A stretch of 64,000 nucleotides of DNA from Oscillospiraceae bacterium (GCA_022650485.1 JALCPP010000007.1:107293-171292), one strand, 5' to 3'; counted from the stretch's first letter, positions 18,210 to 27,472 are shown. Translations and numbers: made by a program. The notes: generated by a model from the letters alone, not told the origin.

Positions 18210-18800
18210 CTATATGGTTCTGCTCCATACTGTAACCTGTGTAATGACATCCCGTAACCTATCATCACCGACTCTGTACTCCAAAACTTCATCTGCAGTG
18301 TTGCACAACTTTTCTGTATCATGTTTGTTTGCTTCACTGATGCTGATCTTGTCTGGATGGGTAATGCTGTAATTTTTTCCATTCCATTCAAACTCAACTT
18401 CACCATTGCGGCTCATACAGTTTTTAAAATCGCTGATTGTTTTAAATCTGCTTTCTTCAAAGCTGTTTGTGCCAACCATTGACATATATCCCGCCTCCTT
18501 AAAATATTTAAACTCTGGAACATTTCCATCCGGATAATTAATATGAGGTTTTTCAAAATTAGGAATACCCGGTTTGGGACTATCCCAATTAATGTTGTGG
18601 TCATGTGGGTTTGTATGTGCCCACGGTTTATTATGGTCTGTGTAATGGCGCTCTCTCGTAGCTCTGCCGTCCTCGCCAATTTTTGTATCTATCCTATTCC
18701 CTTTTTTATCATAGGAAGTTTTAATTTCTCCCGGCTCTCCCAAGAATCGTTCATCTTCCGATTTAGCAGGTTTCCACTGCCCGCCGTAGGCGCTGCCCAT
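18210..18800 (-). CDS. C-terminal companion of the DUF4417 protein
   Basis: A 196-residue frame rich in Asp, His, Asn and Gly, with FLGEPGEIKTSYDKKGNRID, KIGEDGRATRERHYTDHN and a Pro/His/Asp stretch reading PWAHTNPHDHNINWD. Such histidine-rich tails occur at the ends of DUF4417 and polymorphic-toxin-like proteins, as I recall; a function cannot be assigned. It is in the same frame as the DUF4417 gene upstream, separated only by TAA GCC GGA, and has only a weak ribosome-binding site. It is either a reinitiated second cistron or the tail of one longer protein cut by a stop codon. Confidence 0.6.
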   Translation of the reverse strand: MGSAYGGQWKPAKSEDERFLGEPGEIKTSYDKKGNRIDTKIGEDGRATRERHYTDHNKPWAHTNPHDHNINWDSPKPGIPNFEKPHINYPDGNVPEFKYFKEAGYMSMVGTNSFEESRFKTISDFKNCMSRNGEVEFEWNGKNYSITHPDKISISEANKHDTEKLCNTADEVLEYRVGDDRLRDVITQVTVWSRTI

Positions 18801-18806
18801 TCCGGC

Positions 18807-19595
18807 TTATATAATGCTATTATAATCCCCATCATTCTCACTTACAACATATCCGCTTTTAATGATGAGATTACTTTTTACCGGAAGGGGTTCTTCCCCG
18901 CAGATGTATTTCGCATATTTAGAGGGTACATATGGATCGTCGTTCATGTGCTTCCACGAACTTAGTTCATAATCGACAAACACGATATCGCCCTGTATCT
19001 CCGGAAATGGTTTATTATAGCAGATTATTTTTTCCGGTTCAATTCGACGAAGCATTTCGTTATAGCCCTTGAGAAAAAACTCTTTCTGGTTCTGACGGTT
19101 GTCGTGTTCTGATACCATATAGGTAGAAACCGCAACTGTGGAGCCCTTGTCGATTCCGTCAAAGCAGAACTCAAAAGTATTCTCGTTTCCCCAACTGACG
19201 GTGGGAATGACGCGAATCCCTTTCGACGCAAAATAGGCTCCGCACCAGCGGTTTCGGAATGTATTGTAAAGCTGTAAAACCGGTGCCATTTCGACATACA
19301 TGCTGAAATCAGGAGAAAGCACCGCACGGTAGCATTTCAGCTTTTCCAGATCGATAACGGGATTTTTCCAAACACGCTCAAATTTGTAATCGTACAGAAA
19401 GAAATGAGCCATTCGGTTGAAGTGTTTTGTATCATTGGTGCTGATTTTATCAAATCCAATAAGAAGCAAATCATGAAAATCATCCGATTGCATTTGAAAT
19501 TTGGGAATAACCGGAATTTGCAGCTTTCCTTTTCCTTTGAACTGATTGCGAAGGGATAAAGGACTCGTGCGATATTGATAATTTTCTTCAGTCAT
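18807..19595 (-). CDS. DUF4417 family protein
   Basis: A 262-residue protein of the DUF4417 family, of unknown function and often found near mobile DNA. Characteristic stretches include FDRMAHFF-like FNRMAHFFLYDYKFERVW, YRAVLSPDFSMYVEMAP and YNTFRNRWCGAYFASKGI, followed by VDYELSSW. AAAGGAGG precedes the ATG. The base composition is more AT-rich than the neighbouring core genes. It sits between the tRNA-Pro gene and a 12-bp copy of that tRNA's end. Confidence 0.85.
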   Translation of the reverse strand: MTEENYQYRTSPLSLRNQFKGKGKLQIPVIPKFQMQSDDFHDLLLIGFDKISTNDTKHFNRMAHFFLYDYKFERVWKNPVIDLEKLKCYRAVLSPDFSMYVEMAPVLQLYNTFRNRWCGAYFASKGIRVIPTVSWGNENTFEFCFDGIDKGSTVAVSTYMVSEHDNRQNQKEFFLKGYNEMLRRIEPEKIICYNKPFPEIQGDIVFVDYELSSWKHMNDDPYVPSKYAKYICGEEPLPVKSNLIIKSGYVVSENDGDYNSII

Positions 19596-19764
19596 CTAGT
19601 TGCCTCCTTTAAGATAGGAAAAACATCCTTTCACTTAACCCGCAAAAACAAGTGAAAGTTTCCCTCAAGAGGGCAACTATTTAAAAATTAATTGAGAAAC
19701 TTCCGTAGCGTTGGACGTGATCGCTTAGAAGCCCTTTCAAAGTCGTAAAAAACAAAAACATTTA
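19596..19764. other. Intergenic, no gene found
   Basis: Contains CTTTCACTT facing AAGTGAAAG, a 9-bp inverted repeat near 19630-19660, upstream of the DUF4417 gene. It may be an operator or a weak hairpin. Confidence 0.4.
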
Positions 19765-19801
19765 CATAAAAAATGGGCAAGTCCTATAAGGACTCACCCA
19801 T
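19765..19801 (-). terminator. Terminator of tRNA-Pro
   Basis: On the minus strand ATGGGTGAGTCC pairs with GGACTTGCCCAT, followed by TTTTT. It abuts the CCA end of the tRNA. Confidence 0.8.
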
Positions 19802-19876
19802 GGTCCGAGTGACAAGACTTGAACTTGCGGCCTCTAGACCCCCAGTCTAGCGCGCTACCAACTGCGCCACACCCGG
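19801..19876 (-). tRNA. tRNA-Pro (anticodon GGG)
   Basis: 76-nt cloverleaf with encoded CCA. Acceptor CCGGGTG pairs with CACTCGG, discriminator A; the D arm begins GCGCAG; the anticodon stem CTAGA/TCTAG encloses CTGGGGG; the T loop is TTCAAGT. Confidence 0.93.
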
Positions 19877-19952
19877 AAACAACATTGTTTATTTTAGCAT
19901 ATCATTCGCAGAAATGCAAGCAAAATCATACAATTCTTACACCAGACAAGTA

Positions 19953-19987
19953 AACCGCCGATCCGGCTGATACCGGTTCCGGCGGTT
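19953..19987 (-). terminator. Terminator of the threonine operon
   Basis: AACCGCCG pairs with CGGCGGTT around an inner CCGG/CCGG helix, just beyond lysC. The U-tract is weak. Confidence 0.6.
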
Positions 19988-20010
19988 CTTGTTCCGCGTT
20001 TTATTTTGAC

Positions 20011-21234
20011 TTAATCGTTGTCCTCATCGGTACCGAAAAAGCGGTTATGAATGGCAGCAACCGCCTTGTCCGTGTCCGCACGGTCAATCAAAACAGAGAT
20101 CTTAATCTCGCTGGTTGAGATCATATGGATGTTGATATCCGCCGCATACAGCGCCTCAAACATACTGGCGGCCGTTCCGGAATGTGTTTCCATACCGGCG
20201 CCTACAATCGAAACCTTGGCCACATCTTCATTATAGACAACCGCAGTTCCGCCAATCAGCTCTACGTAAGGTTTCAAAATTCCAATGGTTTCCTTTAAAT
20301 CCGCGCGGTGAACCGTGAAGGTAATATCTTTCGTACCATTCCGGCCAACCGACTGAAGGATAATATCGATATTGATGTTTTTCGCACCAATTTTTGAAAA
20401 GATTTTAAACGCAAGACCTGGCCGGTCCGGCACACCGATGATCGACACGCGGGCAACATCCTCGTCCTTCGCAACACCGCTGATCAACATTTTCTCCATT
20501 TTCGTAGCCTCCTTCACAATTGTGCCGGGTTTTCCGGTCATGCTGGAAAGCACCTCAAGCTCGATGCCGTAGCGCTTTGCCATTTCAACGGAACGGTTGT
20601 TCAGCACCTGCGCGCCAAGCGACGCAAGCTCCAGCATTTCATCGTAGGAAATAACACTGAGTTTTTTCGCATTTTTCACTTTGCGGGGGTCCGCTGTGAA
20701 AACACCTTCCACATCCGTGTAAATCTGGCACAAATCCGCGTGCATTACCGCAGCAATGGCAACCGCACTGGTGTCACTGCCGCCGCGCCCCAAAGTAGTC
20801 ATATCATCATAACGGTTAACTCCCTGAAAACCGGTCACAACGACAATATGCTTTTTATCCAGTTCCTTATGAATCCGTGCCGGCACAATCCGCTTAATTC
20901 TGGCGCTTCCATACACCGTACTGGTACGAAATCCAGCCTGCCAGCCTAACAGCGAAACAACGGGAAAACCGAGTTTTTCAATCGCCATCGCCAACAGCGA
21001 CGCCGACATCTGCTCACCGGTTGTCAAAAGCATATCCATTTCACGGCGGGAAGCATTCGGGTTAATTTCATGGGCTTTTGCAATTAAGTCATCTGTGGTA
21101 TCCCCTTGGGCGGAAACCACAACGACCACATCATTTCCTTTTGCGTAGGTCTTGGTTACAATGTCCGCCACATTGAAAACCCGCTGCGCATTTGCGACTG
21201 AGCTGCCGCCGAATTTCTGGACAATCAGACTCAT
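20011..21234 (-). CDS. lysC: Aspartate kinase
   Basis: Phosphorylates aspartate, the first step to threonine, methionine and lysine. The 407-residue protein has the kinase domain start LIVQKFGGSSVA, the TTGEQMSA and GRGGSDTSA motifs, and two C-terminal ACT domains (from about residue 265), so it should be feedback-regulated by end-product amino acids. ATG at 21234 follows AGGAGG; the longer frame upstream runs back into thrB without a site. It is the last gene of hom-thrB-lysC. Confidence 0.96.
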   Translation of the reverse strand: MSLIVQKFGGSSVANAQRVFNVADIVTKTYAKGNDVVVVVSAQGDTTDDLIAKAHEINPNASRREMDMLLTTGEQMSASLLAMAIEKLGFPVVSLLGWQAGFRTSTVYGSARIKRIVPARIHKELDKKHIVVVTGFQGVNRYDDMTTLGRGGSDTSAVAIAAVMHADLCQIYTDVEGVFTADPRKVKNAKKLSVISYDEMLELASLGAQVLNNRSVEMAKRYGIELEVLSSMTGKPGTIVKEATKMEKMLISGVAKDEDVARVSIIGVPDRPGLAFKIFSKIGAKNINIDIILQSVGRNGTKDITFTVHRADLKETIGILKPYVELIGGTAVVYNEDVAKVSIVGAGMETHSGTAASMFEALYAADINIHMISTSEIKISVLIDRADTDKAVAAIHNRFFGTDEDND

Positions 21235-21262
21235 AAGGTTCCGTCCTCCTATAAAAGCATCA

Positions 21263-22159
21263 TTATTCGATTGAAATGGTTGCACCCTGCGGGTCAGTCG
21301 TCAGCACCTGAACCTGCCAGCCCTCAATTTCTTTTTCTTGAAGTTTTGCTGCCGCATATTTCAAAAATGCTTCGGCACCATCTGCCGGAATCATCGAGAT
21401 AATCGTGGGACCGGCACCGCTGATGTATGTACCAAGAGACCCCAGTTCATAACTGAGCCGAAAGACATCGTCAAGATGATCAATCAAACCGGAACGATAG
21501 GGCTGATGAATTTTATCCTGAACGGCGACTCGCAGATTTTCCAACCGGCCTGAAAACAGAGAAGCCGCCATCAGCGCAGAGCGGGAAAGGTTATAAACCG
21601 AATCGCTTCTGGAATACTCCGTCGGCAAAACAGAACGCGCTTTCTCCGTCTTGAGTTCAAACGGCGGAATAAAAACTGCAAACCGAATCTTGTCTGAAAC
21701 CGGTACGCTCACACTGTACACACGCCCGGCTTCAATGGCAGAAGCCGCCAGTCCACCCTCAATTGCAGGGGTCGTATTATCAGGGTGGCCCTCAATCTCT
21801 GCCGCCAGATTAATCAAATCCTGAGAAGTCATTGGGCTGCCCAGCATGCGGTTTGCCCCCAGAATTCCTGCGACAATACAGGCAGAACTGCTGCCCAGCC
21901 CACGCGCCATAGGAATATTGTTCAACTGAATAATTTTCATACCAGGCAGCTTGTGTCCGCACAAATCATACAGCCGCTTGGCCGCCCAATAGATCAGGTT
22001 CGTCTCATCCGTTGGTACAATAACACCGTCTTTGCAGGAAATATCGATTGTATCCGACTCTTCCATCCAAACCTGATTATACATAGTCAGCGCGATTCCC
22101 AGGGAATCAAAGCCGGAACCAAGGTTGGCGCTTGTGGCCGGAACCTGTATGCGTATCAT
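21263..22159 (-). CDS. thrB: Homoserine kinase
   Basis: GHMP-family kinase phosphorylating homoserine on the way to threonine. The 298-residue protein has the N-terminal VPATSANLGSGFDSLG, the ATP-binding PMARGLGSSSACIVAG and the C-terminal GAGPTI motif. It begins 22 bases after hom and ends 28 bases before lysC on the same strand. I see no thrC in the window. Confidence 0.96.
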   Translation of the reverse strand: MIRIQVPATSANLGSGFDSLGIALTMYNQVWMEESDTIDISCKDGVIVPTDETNLIYWAAKRLYDLCGHKLPGMKIIQLNNIPMARGLGSSSACIVAGILGANRMLGSPMTSQDLINLAAEIEGHPDNTTPAIEGGLAASAIEAGRVYSVSVPVSDKIRFAVFIPPFELKTEKARSVLPTEYSRSDSVYNLSRSALMAASLFSGRLENLRVAVQDKIHQPYRSGLIDHLDDVFRLSYELGSLGTYISGAGPTIISMIPADGAEAFLKYAAAKLQEKEIEGWQVQVLTTDPQGATISIE

Positions 22160-22181
22160 ATTCTAAACAACCTCACAATTT

Positions 22182-23426
22182 TTACAGCTCACCGATTCGT
22201 ACTGTATTCTGAACCTGGACACCAAGTCCCAGCAATGTTTTCAAGCCCTGCCGCAGCTCCCGTTCCGTGGCTTGCTTCGTGACGAAGGCAATCTCCCCCG
22301 GGTCTGCCCCCTTGCGGGTCAGCCGGGTCACGGCACCAATTTGATTTTCGATATTCTGAAATGCCAGCGTTTCATCATCCGTCACCGCGCGCACATATAA
22401 CGACACATGGTTATCGAGATAATTTTCCACATAATCCGCCGAGCCGTCGTCCCAATAAAGATATTTTCTAGCCTTAAAATGCTTTACACAATCAATGACA
22501 TCCGCAACCACCGCACTGGCGGTCGGGAACTTTCCGGCACCCTTTCCGTAGAACACCACATCACCTGTGGAATCACCCCGGACTAAGATGCCATTGAAAA
22601 CATCGTCAACATTGGCAAGCTGGCTTTCCCGAGACAAAAACATCGGACAGACAATAATCTGTATCTTTCCGTTTTTCATCCTTTTGACCTGACCAATCAG
22701 CTTGAGCACACCGCCCCAGGCGGCTGCATACTCCACATCAGCGGGACGAATCCCTGAAATTCCTTCGGTATGAACCTGTTCCGGGTAAACATGTTTTCCA
22801 TAAGCCAAAGACGCGAGGATACATATTTTTCTGCAGGCGTCCAATCCCTCCACATCTGCGGCGGGATTGCGCTCTGCATATCCAAGCTTCTGCGCCAGCG
22901 CAAGCGTTTCTTCAAACGTGGTCTTTTCCCGAATCATCTTGGTCAGGATAAAATTGGTGGTCCCGTTCAGGATTCCCGCAATTTCAACCACTTCATTAGC
23001 CGCAAGGCATTGGCTGATCGGGCGGATAATCGGAATCCCGCCGCCGACACTGGCTTCAAACAAAAAGTTCAAATTGTTTTTCTGCGCAATTTTCAGCAGC
23101 TCAGCTCCCTTTGCCGCTACTAACTCCTTGTTGGAAGTCACAACGCTTTTTCCATGTTCCAGACAGGCTTTTACATAATCAAAAGCCGGATGCAGACCGC
23201 CCATCACTTCTACCACAATACGAACATCGGTGTCGCTCAGAATTTTTTCAAAGGATTTTGTAAACTTCTGTTCATAGGGACTGCCCGGGAATTCTCTAAG
23301 ATCCAGAATGTATTTCACATGGATCTGCGCCTTGGCTCGCCCTGCGATGCTTTCCGCGTGCTTGTGCAGCACCTCCACAACGCCGGAGCCCACGGTGCCA
23401 TATCCCATAACCGCTATTTCCACCAT
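22182..23426 (-). CDS. hom: Homoserine dehydrogenase
   Basis: Reduces aspartate semialdehyde to homoserine. The 414-residue protein has the Rossmann start VMGYGTVGSGVVEVL, the catalytic region with GGGIPIIRP and NGTTNFILTKM, and a C-terminal ACT domain (about 330-414) for threonine feedback. ATG at 23426 follows AAAGGAG; the upstream in-frame extension lacks one. First gene of the operon, behind a clear promoter and a possible attenuator. Confidence 0.96.
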   Translation of the reverse strand: MVEIAVMGYGTVGSGVVEVLHKHAESIAGRAKAQIHVKYILDLREFPGSPYEQKFTKSFEKILSDTDVRIVVEVMGGLHPAFDYVKACLEHGKSVVTSNKELVAAKGAELLKIAQKNNLNFLFEASVGGGIPIIRPISQCLAANEVVEIAGILNGTTNFILTKMIREKTTFEETLALAQKLGYAERNPAADVEGLDACRKICILASLAYGKHVYPEQVHTEGISGIRPADVEYAAAWGGVLKLIGQVKRMKNGKIQIIVCPMFLSRESQLANVDDVFNGILVRGDSTGDVVFYGKGAGKFPTASAVVADVIDCVKHFKARKYLYWDDGSADYVENYLDNHVSLYVRAVTDDETLAFQNIENQIGAVTRLTRKGADPGEIAFVTKQATERELRQGLKTLLGLGVQVQNTVRIGEL

Positions 23427-23467
23427 TGCCAGCACTCCTTTAATTCTCTGACTGCGCGAATTAAGCC

Positions 23468-23543
23468 GTAAAAAAAGCCGCATCCGGTTCGGTTTATTCG
23501 AGTCACCTGTCACAAAAATGAATTTTATCTGCCGCACGGATGC
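23468..23543 (-). promoter_or_regulatory. Possible leader attenuator of hom
   Basis: On the minus strand GCATCCG (23537-23543) can pair with CGGATGC (23480-23486), followed by GGC and a seven-T run just before hom. TGCGGC occurs twice, allowing alternative pairings. No threonine-rich leader peptide is present. Confidence 0.35.
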
Positions 23544-23561
23544 ATTACACTTTATTGCTTT

Positions 23562-23590
23562 AGTTTAACATGAAATGACCCATGTTTCAA
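23562..23590 (-). promoter_or_regulatory. Promoter of hom-thrB-lysC
   Basis: On the minus strand TTGAAA, 17 bp, TAAACT. Confidence 0.7.
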
Positions 23591-23608
23591 CTGAACGAAT
23601 GCAAAAAG

Positions 23609-25957
23609 TCATTCTTCCGGCATAATACTGTCTTGACGCCACGCTTGATTTGTCTGTTGACTTGAATTGTTTTTCGATTGGGATTCCGGCTGAGAATCCG
23701 ATTGAGATCCCGTGTTGTTGGAAGGGTTCTCTGACTCGCCATTGGATGACGATTCCTGTGAGCTTGCATTTCCGGATTCTGAGGATGAGATGCCAGACGA
23801 AGAACTTTCCGGCTCCGATTCAGCAGTGTCATGCTCCAGATTGCAAATAGCCGGAAGATTATTTTTATCATACCAGCCTGTTTTTGTTTCGGTACAGACG
23901 CCGGGGTTCGCCAAAAGTCCGCTTTCCACACAGAATTTATAAGGAATCACATTCGAATCTAAATCAAAGCTTTTCTTCTCTTTCCCTTTCAGGTACTGCG
24001 TCATAATATTTTTCCAGACCGCTTTGGCAACCGGAGTTTCATACCGGCCGCTCATCACCTTTGGAGTACGATACCCAGTCCACACACCGGCAACTGCGTA
24101 CGATGTTCCGCCCACAAACCAGCTGTCTTTATCATCGTTGGTCGTCCCCGTTTTGCCGAAGACGTCCCAGCCCCAGATATTAGCGGTATAACCGGTACCG
24201 TGCTGCATCACATTATTCAGCAATTTGTGGACAACCGTTGCCGCCACGGAAGAAATCGCCTGCGTTGGCACCTCGTGCCGGTTATCGATAATCACATTGC
24301 CGTCATGGTCCTCAATGTAATAAAACGTATACGGCTTATAGTATTTTCCACCGTTTCCAAACATCTGAAATCCGGCAGTCATTTCCTTTACCGTAATTCC
24401 CTGCGTCATTCCGCCAATCGCCATCGCGGCCAGCGTGTTGTCCGAAGATTCCAGAGAGGTAAACCCAAGTTTTTCGTGAAGAAAATTAAAGCTGAGATTC
24501 GGGGTCAGCAGTTTATCAATTTGCACGGTCACTGCGTTATATGATTCTTCCAAAGCCTTTTCCACCGTAATCAGCCCATGGTATTGGTTGTCCCAGTTGG
24601 CGGGTCCCGGCTGTCCGTTTTTCCAGTTTTGGACCGGTTCATCATTCACCAGAGAGGAGTAATTGATTAAACCCGCGTTGACCGCAGGACCGTAAACGGC
24701 CAGCGGCTTAATGGAGGAACCCGGCTGCCGCTTGGCGTCGGTCGCCAGATTAAACAACCGGTTGCTTTCTTTTTTCCCTTTGGACCCAACGACTGCCAAA
24801 ACACGGCCGTTGTAATCCATTGCAACATAACCGCCCTGTAAATTCGGGTAAGAAGCGGGAAAAGTTTTTCCGTCGTTAAATACATCTTCCGCAATGCTTT
24901 GAAATTCGGAATCCATCGCGGAATAGATTTTCAGTCCGCCGTGGTAAATCATATCAACCGCCTTTTCGGAAGAGCAGTTGTATGTGTCCATCAAACTCGC
25001 TTTCACATCTTCAAACATTGTTTCCGTATACCAGTTCCAGACCGAGTTCTCATCCACTACATCCTCGGTCTTCTTACCGGTAAACTTCATGTTTTCCGAT
25101 TCCTGCATGGCCGCTTTATATTCGTCGTCCGTGATTTTCTTCTGATTGTGCATCGCTGTGAGCACCGTCTGCTGGCGTTCCTTGTTCTTTTCCGGGTGCG
25201 TCAGCGGAGAATAGGCCGTAGGATTCTGCGTAATCCCTGCAATCGCCGCACACTGTGCGATATCACATTCCTGAATATTTTTTCCAAAATACAGGTTGGC
25301 CGCAGTTTGAACGCCGTTGCAGCCGCTGCCAAAATTGACAACATTCAAATAGGCGCCAAGTATTTCCTCTTTTGAATATTTTTTTTCGAGATTCATCGCC
25401 CGAAAAATTTCTTTTACTTTGCGTGTCAGGCTGACTTCATTTTCACCCGTAACATTTTTAATCAGCTGCTGCGTGATGGTGGAACCGCCGTAACTGGCGC
25501 CATCAGACTGAAAAACATTAAAAAGATTGACCACAGCGCCAAGTGTTCTTTTCCAGTCAACGCCCTGATGCTCCCAATAGCGCTTGTCCTCAATGGCGAC
25601 AATCGCATCTTTCATTGTCTTCGGAATCTTATCATAATCCACCCATACACGATTTTCGCTGCTGTAAAGGCTTTGGTACTTCACCGGATTCGCTGCATCA
25701 TCCTCCGGACCGTTTACATAAATAAAACTGGTATAGTTGAGCTGCAACTTATGCAAATCATAATCCACCGATTCATTTCTTAAACTGTAAATATAAGAAA
25801 ACAGCGAAACAGCAACAATCGTCCCTGAAATCATTAAAATGGCAAGGACCGTCGCGATGCCCCGAAGAATCATTTTAAAAACAGATTTAGCGGTGGAAAC
25901 GTCCTTTTTGCCAACGTTCCTACCGCCCGCATACTGACTGATGTCGGTTTTTCTCAT
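23609..25957 (-). CDS. Class A penicillin-binding protein (PBP1A-like)
   Basis: Bifunctional peptidoglycan synthase of 782 residues. One N-terminal membrane helix (about residues 30-55) is followed by a GT51 glycosyltransferase domain with EDKRYWEHQGVD and GGSTITQQLIKN. The transpeptidase domain then carries SSIKP (SxxK), SYN (SxN) and GKTGTTNDDKDSW (KTG). The last 80 or so residues are Ser, Asn, Gln and Glu-rich and probably disordered outside the cell. ATG at 25957 follows GGGAGG; a GTG three codons upstream is less likely. Confidence 0.96.
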   Translation of the reverse strand: MRKTDISQYAGGRNVGKKDVSTAKSVFKMILRGIATVLAILMISGTIVAVSLFSYIYSLRNESVDYDLHKLQLNYTSFIYVNGPEDDAANPVKYQSLYSSENRVWVDYDKIPKTMKDAIVAIEDKRYWEHQGVDWKRTLGAVVNLFNVFQSDGASYGGSTITQQLIKNVTGENEVSLTRKVKEIFRAMNLEKKYSKEEILGAYLNVVNFGSGCNGVQTAANLYFGKNIQECDIAQCAAIAGITQNPTAYSPLTHPEKNKERQQTVLTAMHNQKKITDDEYKAAMQESENMKFTGKKTEDVVDENSVWNWYTETMFEDVKASLMDTYNCSSEKAVDMIYHGGLKIYSAMDSEFQSIAEDVFNDGKTFPASYPNLQGGYVAMDYNGRVLAVVGSKGKKESNRLFNLATDAKRQPGSSIKPLAVYGPAVNAGLINYSSLVNDEPVQNWKNGQPGPANWDNQYHGLITVEKALEESYNAVTVQIDKLLTPNLSFNFLHEKLGFTSLESSDNTLAAMAIGGMTQGITVKEMTAGFQMFGNGGKYYKPYTFYYIEDHDGNVIIDNRHEVPTQAISSVAATVVHKLLNNVMQHGTGYTANIWGWDVFGKTGTTNDDKDSWFVGGTSYAVAGVWTGYRTPKVMSGRYETPVAKAVWKNIMTQYLKGKEKKSFDLDSNVIPYKFCVESGLLANPGVCTETKTGWYDKNNLPAICNLEHDTAESEPESSSSGISSSESGNASSQESSSNGESENPSNNTGSQSDSQPESQSKNNSSQQTNQAWRQDSIMPEE

Positions 25958-26052
25958 CCATACCACCTCCCTTATATAATTATTGACTGTTTTTTTAATA
26001 GAATGAATAAGTTTCCAAAATTTTCAAATAATATTCAGCAGAGGTGATTTTT

Positions 26053-26439
26053 TTGAAAAAGACTTCTATGCTTCTGCTCTGTGTGATCGCCCTGCTCACA
26101 GTACTGGTCATTTTAAGGTTTCCACACCGAAACCGGGAAAACAGCACAAGCTCTGCTCCAGATAAAATTACGTCAAGTAATTTTACCGCAATTGAGACTG
26201 CAAGTCAAGAAAGCAGCGCCATAATCACCACAGCCAGCAACCAGAATGAAGACTTATATATTGTGAAAGAATATAAAGGGCAGATTGGTGTATTTCATGA
26301 GGGGGACAAGCATCCCTGTGAAGTAATTGATATCGATATCAGTATATTTCCGGAAGAAGACCAGAAGCGTCTCGTCGACGGGATTCAGGTCAGCGGAATT
26401 GCGGAGCTGACCAGCGTAATTGAAGATTACGAGGGCTGA
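26053..26439 (+). CDS. Small exported protein with a BofC-like C-terminal domain
   Basis: A 128-residue protein with an N-terminal membrane helix, a Ser/Thr/Asn-rich linker and a compact C-terminal domain (about 70-128). That domain reads YIVKEYKGQIGVF, then LP-type PEEDQKRLVDGIQV and ends in EDY. It resembles the C-terminal domain of BofC-type exported proteins in clostridia; the identification is from memory and tentative. TTG at 26053 is chosen because AGAGGTGA lies just upstream. Confidence 0.7.
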   Translation: MKKTSMLLLCVIALLTVLVILRFPHRNRENSTSSAPDKITSSNFTAIETASQESSAIITTASNQNEDLYIVKEYKGQIGVFHEGDKHPCEVIDIDISIFPEEDQKRLVDGIQVSGIAELTSVIEDYEG

Positions 26440-26455
26440 CAAAAGCGAAATAAAA

Positions 26456-26500
26456 AACGGGCTCCGCCGCAAAAGGCAGAACCCGCTTTCTGATTTTATT
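26456..26500. terminator. Bidirectional terminator between convergent genes
   Basis: A hairpin with ACGGGCTCCGCC facing GGCAGAACCCGC (two mismatches). A T run lies on both sides, serving pfkA on the minus strand and the small exported protein on the plus strand. Confidence 0.7.
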
Positions 26501-26503
26501 AAT

Positions 26504-27472
26504 TCAAATGGAAATTCTGTGCGCAATTTCATACAGGTTCATATCAAACACACGCTTCATTTTCAGTGCTTCCGTAATGTCCAGGTCAGCAATCTTGCCG
26601 TCTTTCACTACAAGAACGCGATTGCTCTTGCCTTTATGAAGCAGCGTTGCCGCAAGAGATCCCATCGCGCTGCCGATCACACGGTCGCGCAAAGTCGGGG
26701 AACCACCGCGCTGAACATGGCCCAGGATGGTGGCTCTGGATTCAATTCCGGTTGCCTCCTGAATATCCTGCGCCAGTTTTTCCACACCGCCGACGCCTTC
26801 CGCAACAATAATAATGAAATGTTTCTTTCCGGTTTTCTGGGTAAACCGCATCCGATCAATAATATCCTTTTGAAAATCGTAAGGAACTTCCGGAACCAAG
26901 ATGCTGGTAGCCCCGACCGCAATGCCGGTCTGCAAAGCGATATCGCCGCAGCGGCGTCCCATAACCTCCACAACACTGCAGCGGTCGTGCGACTCCATTG
27001 TGTCCCTCAGGCGGTCCACCATTTCCACCGCGGTATTCATTGCGGTATCGAACCCAATGGTATACTCGCTGGATGCAATATCATTATCAATGGTTCCGGG
27101 GATTCCAATGCACCGGATCCCGGATGCCGTCAAGTCCCTCGCACCGCGGAAAGAACCGTCTCCGCCAATCACCACCACACCGTCAATTCCCAGGCTGCGG
27201 CAAGTGGAAGCAGCCTGCTGAACACCGGCGGGCGTATTAAATTCAGGGCTGCGGGCCGTATATAAAATTGTGCCGCCCCGGTGAATAATATCCGAAACAC
27301 TTCTCAGATTCATTTCAACAACTTCTCCACTGAGCAAGCCATTGAATCCCCGCTGAATTCCCATGACTCTTACTCCGTGGGACAATCCTGTACGAACCAC
27401 CGCACGTACGGCAGCGTTCATACCGGGCGCGTCACCACCGCTGGTTAAAACGGCAATTGCCTTCGAAGACAT
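26504..27472 (-). CDS. pfkA: ATP-dependent 6-phosphofructokinase
   Basis: Phosphorylates fructose 6-phosphate, the committed glycolytic step. The 322-residue protein has the N-terminal LTSGGDAPGMNAAVRA, GGDGSFRGA, the catalytic PGTIDNDI and MGRRCGDIA. Asn-Asp in the TIDND context and Gly in GGDGS indicate ATP rather than pyrophosphate as donor. GGAGGG precedes the ATG, and the gene has its own promoter after dnaE. Confidence 0.97.
   Translation of the reverse strand: MSSKAIAVLTSGGDAPGMNAAVRAVVRTGLSHGVRVMGIQRGFNGLLSGEVVEMNLRSVSDIIHRGGTILYTARSPEFNTPAGVQQAASTCRSLGIDGVVVIGGDGSFRGARDLTASGIRCIGIPGTIDNDIASSEYTIGFDTAMNTAVEMVDRLRDTMESHDRCSVVEVMGRRCGDIALQTGIAVGATSILVPEVPYDFQKDIIDRMRFTQKTGKKHFIIIVAEGVGGVEKLAQDIQEATGIESRATILGHVQRGGSPTLRDRVIGSAMGSLAATLLHKGKSNRVLVVKDGKIADLDITEALKMKRVFDMNLYEIAHRISI

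Noticed and set aside
18011..18406. 131-residue minus-strand frame
   Set aside because: A shadow of the neighbouring frame with no ribosome-binding site and no plausible protein features.
23427..23537. Threonine leader peptide before hom
   Set aside because: The in-frame extension contains a single Thr and no ribosome-binding site.
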